Shown here piece after piece: positions 5,536-5,946 of a stretch of 5,946 nt of DNA; position 1 is the stretch's first letter, and each line of letters starts with the position of its first letter. Source of the stretch: Acidobacteriota bacterium (GTDB lineage Bacteria; Acidobacteriota; Vicinamibacteria; Vicinamibacterales; CAVVIG01); the NCBI GenBank assembly GCA_016195295.1, contig JACPZV010000209.1, forward strand, positions 1 to 5,946, read 5' to 3'. The notes beneath the pieces are model-generated. The model was given only the letters and a program-made list of their open reading frames with translations. It was not told the DNA's origin and made no database searches. Both the position numbers and the translations under genes were made by a program.

Positions 5536-5814
5536 GTGCCGGACCACGATTTCCTGTTCGCGCTGGAGCTCTCCGACGAAACCCCGTTCGACGATCTGCT
5601 GAAAGATGTCATTCAGGCCGTGCTCGCGCACGTCAGTTTTGCCCCGGCGACGGTCGACGAGCTGACGCGCACGCTGCGCGGCGTGCTCGTCAAAGGCGCG
5701 GCCGGCGGTGAGCGGCGCTGCGACGTCCGATTCCAGGCGCGCGGCGGGCAATTCGAGATCGCGATCGCCTTTGCCGGCGATCCGCGGTGGCGCGCCACGC
5801 GGCCCCTCCCATGA
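5536..5814 (+). CDS. Small protein of unknown function between ribF and cysS
   Basis: Product of 92 residues that I do not recognise. The GTG 10 bases after the ribF stop is chosen because the frame upstream of it only overlaps ribF and the protein then begins MPDHDFLFALEL. Codon use is like the neighbours (G/C at third positions), which supports real coding. Predicted layout is a strand (6-12), a helix (17-32), a helix (38-53) and two strands, CDVRFQARG (62-70) and QFEIAIAFAG (72-81), ending RATRPLP. The helix-then-two-strand pattern loosely recalls the N-terminal half of RsbW-like HATPase folds, but the N-box Asn and the DxG motif are absent, so that is only a guess. It has no signal peptide or membrane segment. 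It is probably co-transcribed with ribF. Confidence 0.65.
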   Translation: MPDHDFLFALELSDETPFDDLLKDVIQAVLAHVSFAPATVDELTRTLRGVLVKGAAGGERRCDVRFQARGGQFEIAIAFAGDPRWRATRPLP

Positions 5815-5820
5815 GGTAAC

Positions 5821-5846
5821 GTAGGGCGGGTCCTTTCGGACCCGCC
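5821..5846 (+). repeat. REP-like GTAG-hairpin element, copy 3 (before cysS)
   Basis: GTAG at 5821-5824 abuts a perfect 9-bp stem GGCGGGTCC (5825-5833) / GGACCCGCC (5838-5846) with loop TTTC. Compared with the copies at 3748-3772 and 3802-3826 (read on the minus strand), one stem base is changed C to G and its partner G to C, so pairing is kept, and the loop is one base longer. It lies between the 92-residue gene and cysS. No T-run follows, so it is not a typical intrinsic terminator. Confidence 0.75.
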
Positions 5847-5856
5847 AAATAACTCG

Positions 5857-5946
5857 ATGCGTCTGTACAACACTTTGACTCGCGGCGAGGAACCGTTCTC
5901 GCCGGGTCCCGACAACACCGTGCGCATCTACACCTGCGGGCTGACC
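5857..5946 (+). CDS. cysS: Cysteinyl-tRNA synthetase, N-terminal fragment
   Basis: First 30 codons of a class I aminoacyl-tRNA synthetase that joins cysteine to tRNA-Cys. MRLYNTLTRGEEPF matches the family N-terminus, and VRIYTCGLT leads into the zinc-binding Cys and the HIGH region, which lies beyond the window. The usual motif is CGPT, and Leu replaces Pro here. The gene runs off the right edge. The ATG is 10 bases after the REP-like hairpin, and no strong Shine-Dalgarno sequence is present in between. Confidence 0.9.
   Translation, partial: MRLYNTLTRGEEPFSPGPDNTVRIYTCGLT

Noticed and set aside
5821..5846. Hairpin before cysS as an intrinsic terminator
   Set aside because: No T-run follows the stem (CAAATAAC), and the same hairpin with GTAG occurs inside a coding region, which fits a REP-like element better.

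Overview
This is a GC-rich chromosomal stretch that most resembles Acidobacteriota, possibly the Vicinamibacteria lineage. That is an inference from three things: strong G/C bias at third codon positions, a DUF1844 protein, and the style of the ComEC, RibF and CysS proteins (for example the CysS N-terminus ending TCGLT). Most genes are housekeeping genes, and no phage, plasmid or conventional transposase gene is visible.

Layout. A ComEC/Rec2 DNA-uptake channel gene enters from the left edge, already in frame at base 1, and ends at 1911 (+). A GxxExxY-family PD-(D/E)XK-like gene follows (1955-2332, +), enclosed by imperfect inverted repeats. Next is mazG on the minus strand (2446-3273). It diverges from a small DUF1844 gene (3291-3578, +) across a 29-bp palindrome that contains both start codons. 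The plus strand continues with a PhnP-like metallo-beta-lactamase-fold hydrolase (3608-4492), ribF for FMN/FAD synthesis (4587-5525), an unrecognised 92-residue protein (5536-5814), and the first 30 codons of cysS (5857 to the window end).

How the genes fit together. They serve DNA uptake (ComEC), nucleotide-pool cleaning (MazG), flavin cofactor synthesis (RibF) and tRNA charging (CysS). Apart from the plus-strand run 3291-5946, which could be co-transcribed, they do not form one pathway.

The unusual part is the repeat content. Five of the gene junctions carry a special sequence: (1) an inverted-repeat cassette around the GxxExxY gene; (2) a perfect 9-bp-arm palindrome between mazG and the DUF1844 gene, with -10-like motifs placed as for leaderless transcripts; (3) a degenerate heptamer array overlapping the DUF1844 stop and the hydrolase start; (4) a 79-bp hairpin element with 29-nt arms between the hydrolase gene and ribF; (5) a GTAG-plus-hairpin, REP-like element before cysS. 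Two more copies of element (5) lie inside the hydrolase reading frame as a tandem 54-bp duplication. They are translated as an extra segment of about 38 residues between the zinc-site N-terminus and the HxHxDH motif. The REP-like family and the two inverted-repeat elements are the best candidates for under-described mobile or regulatory systems here.
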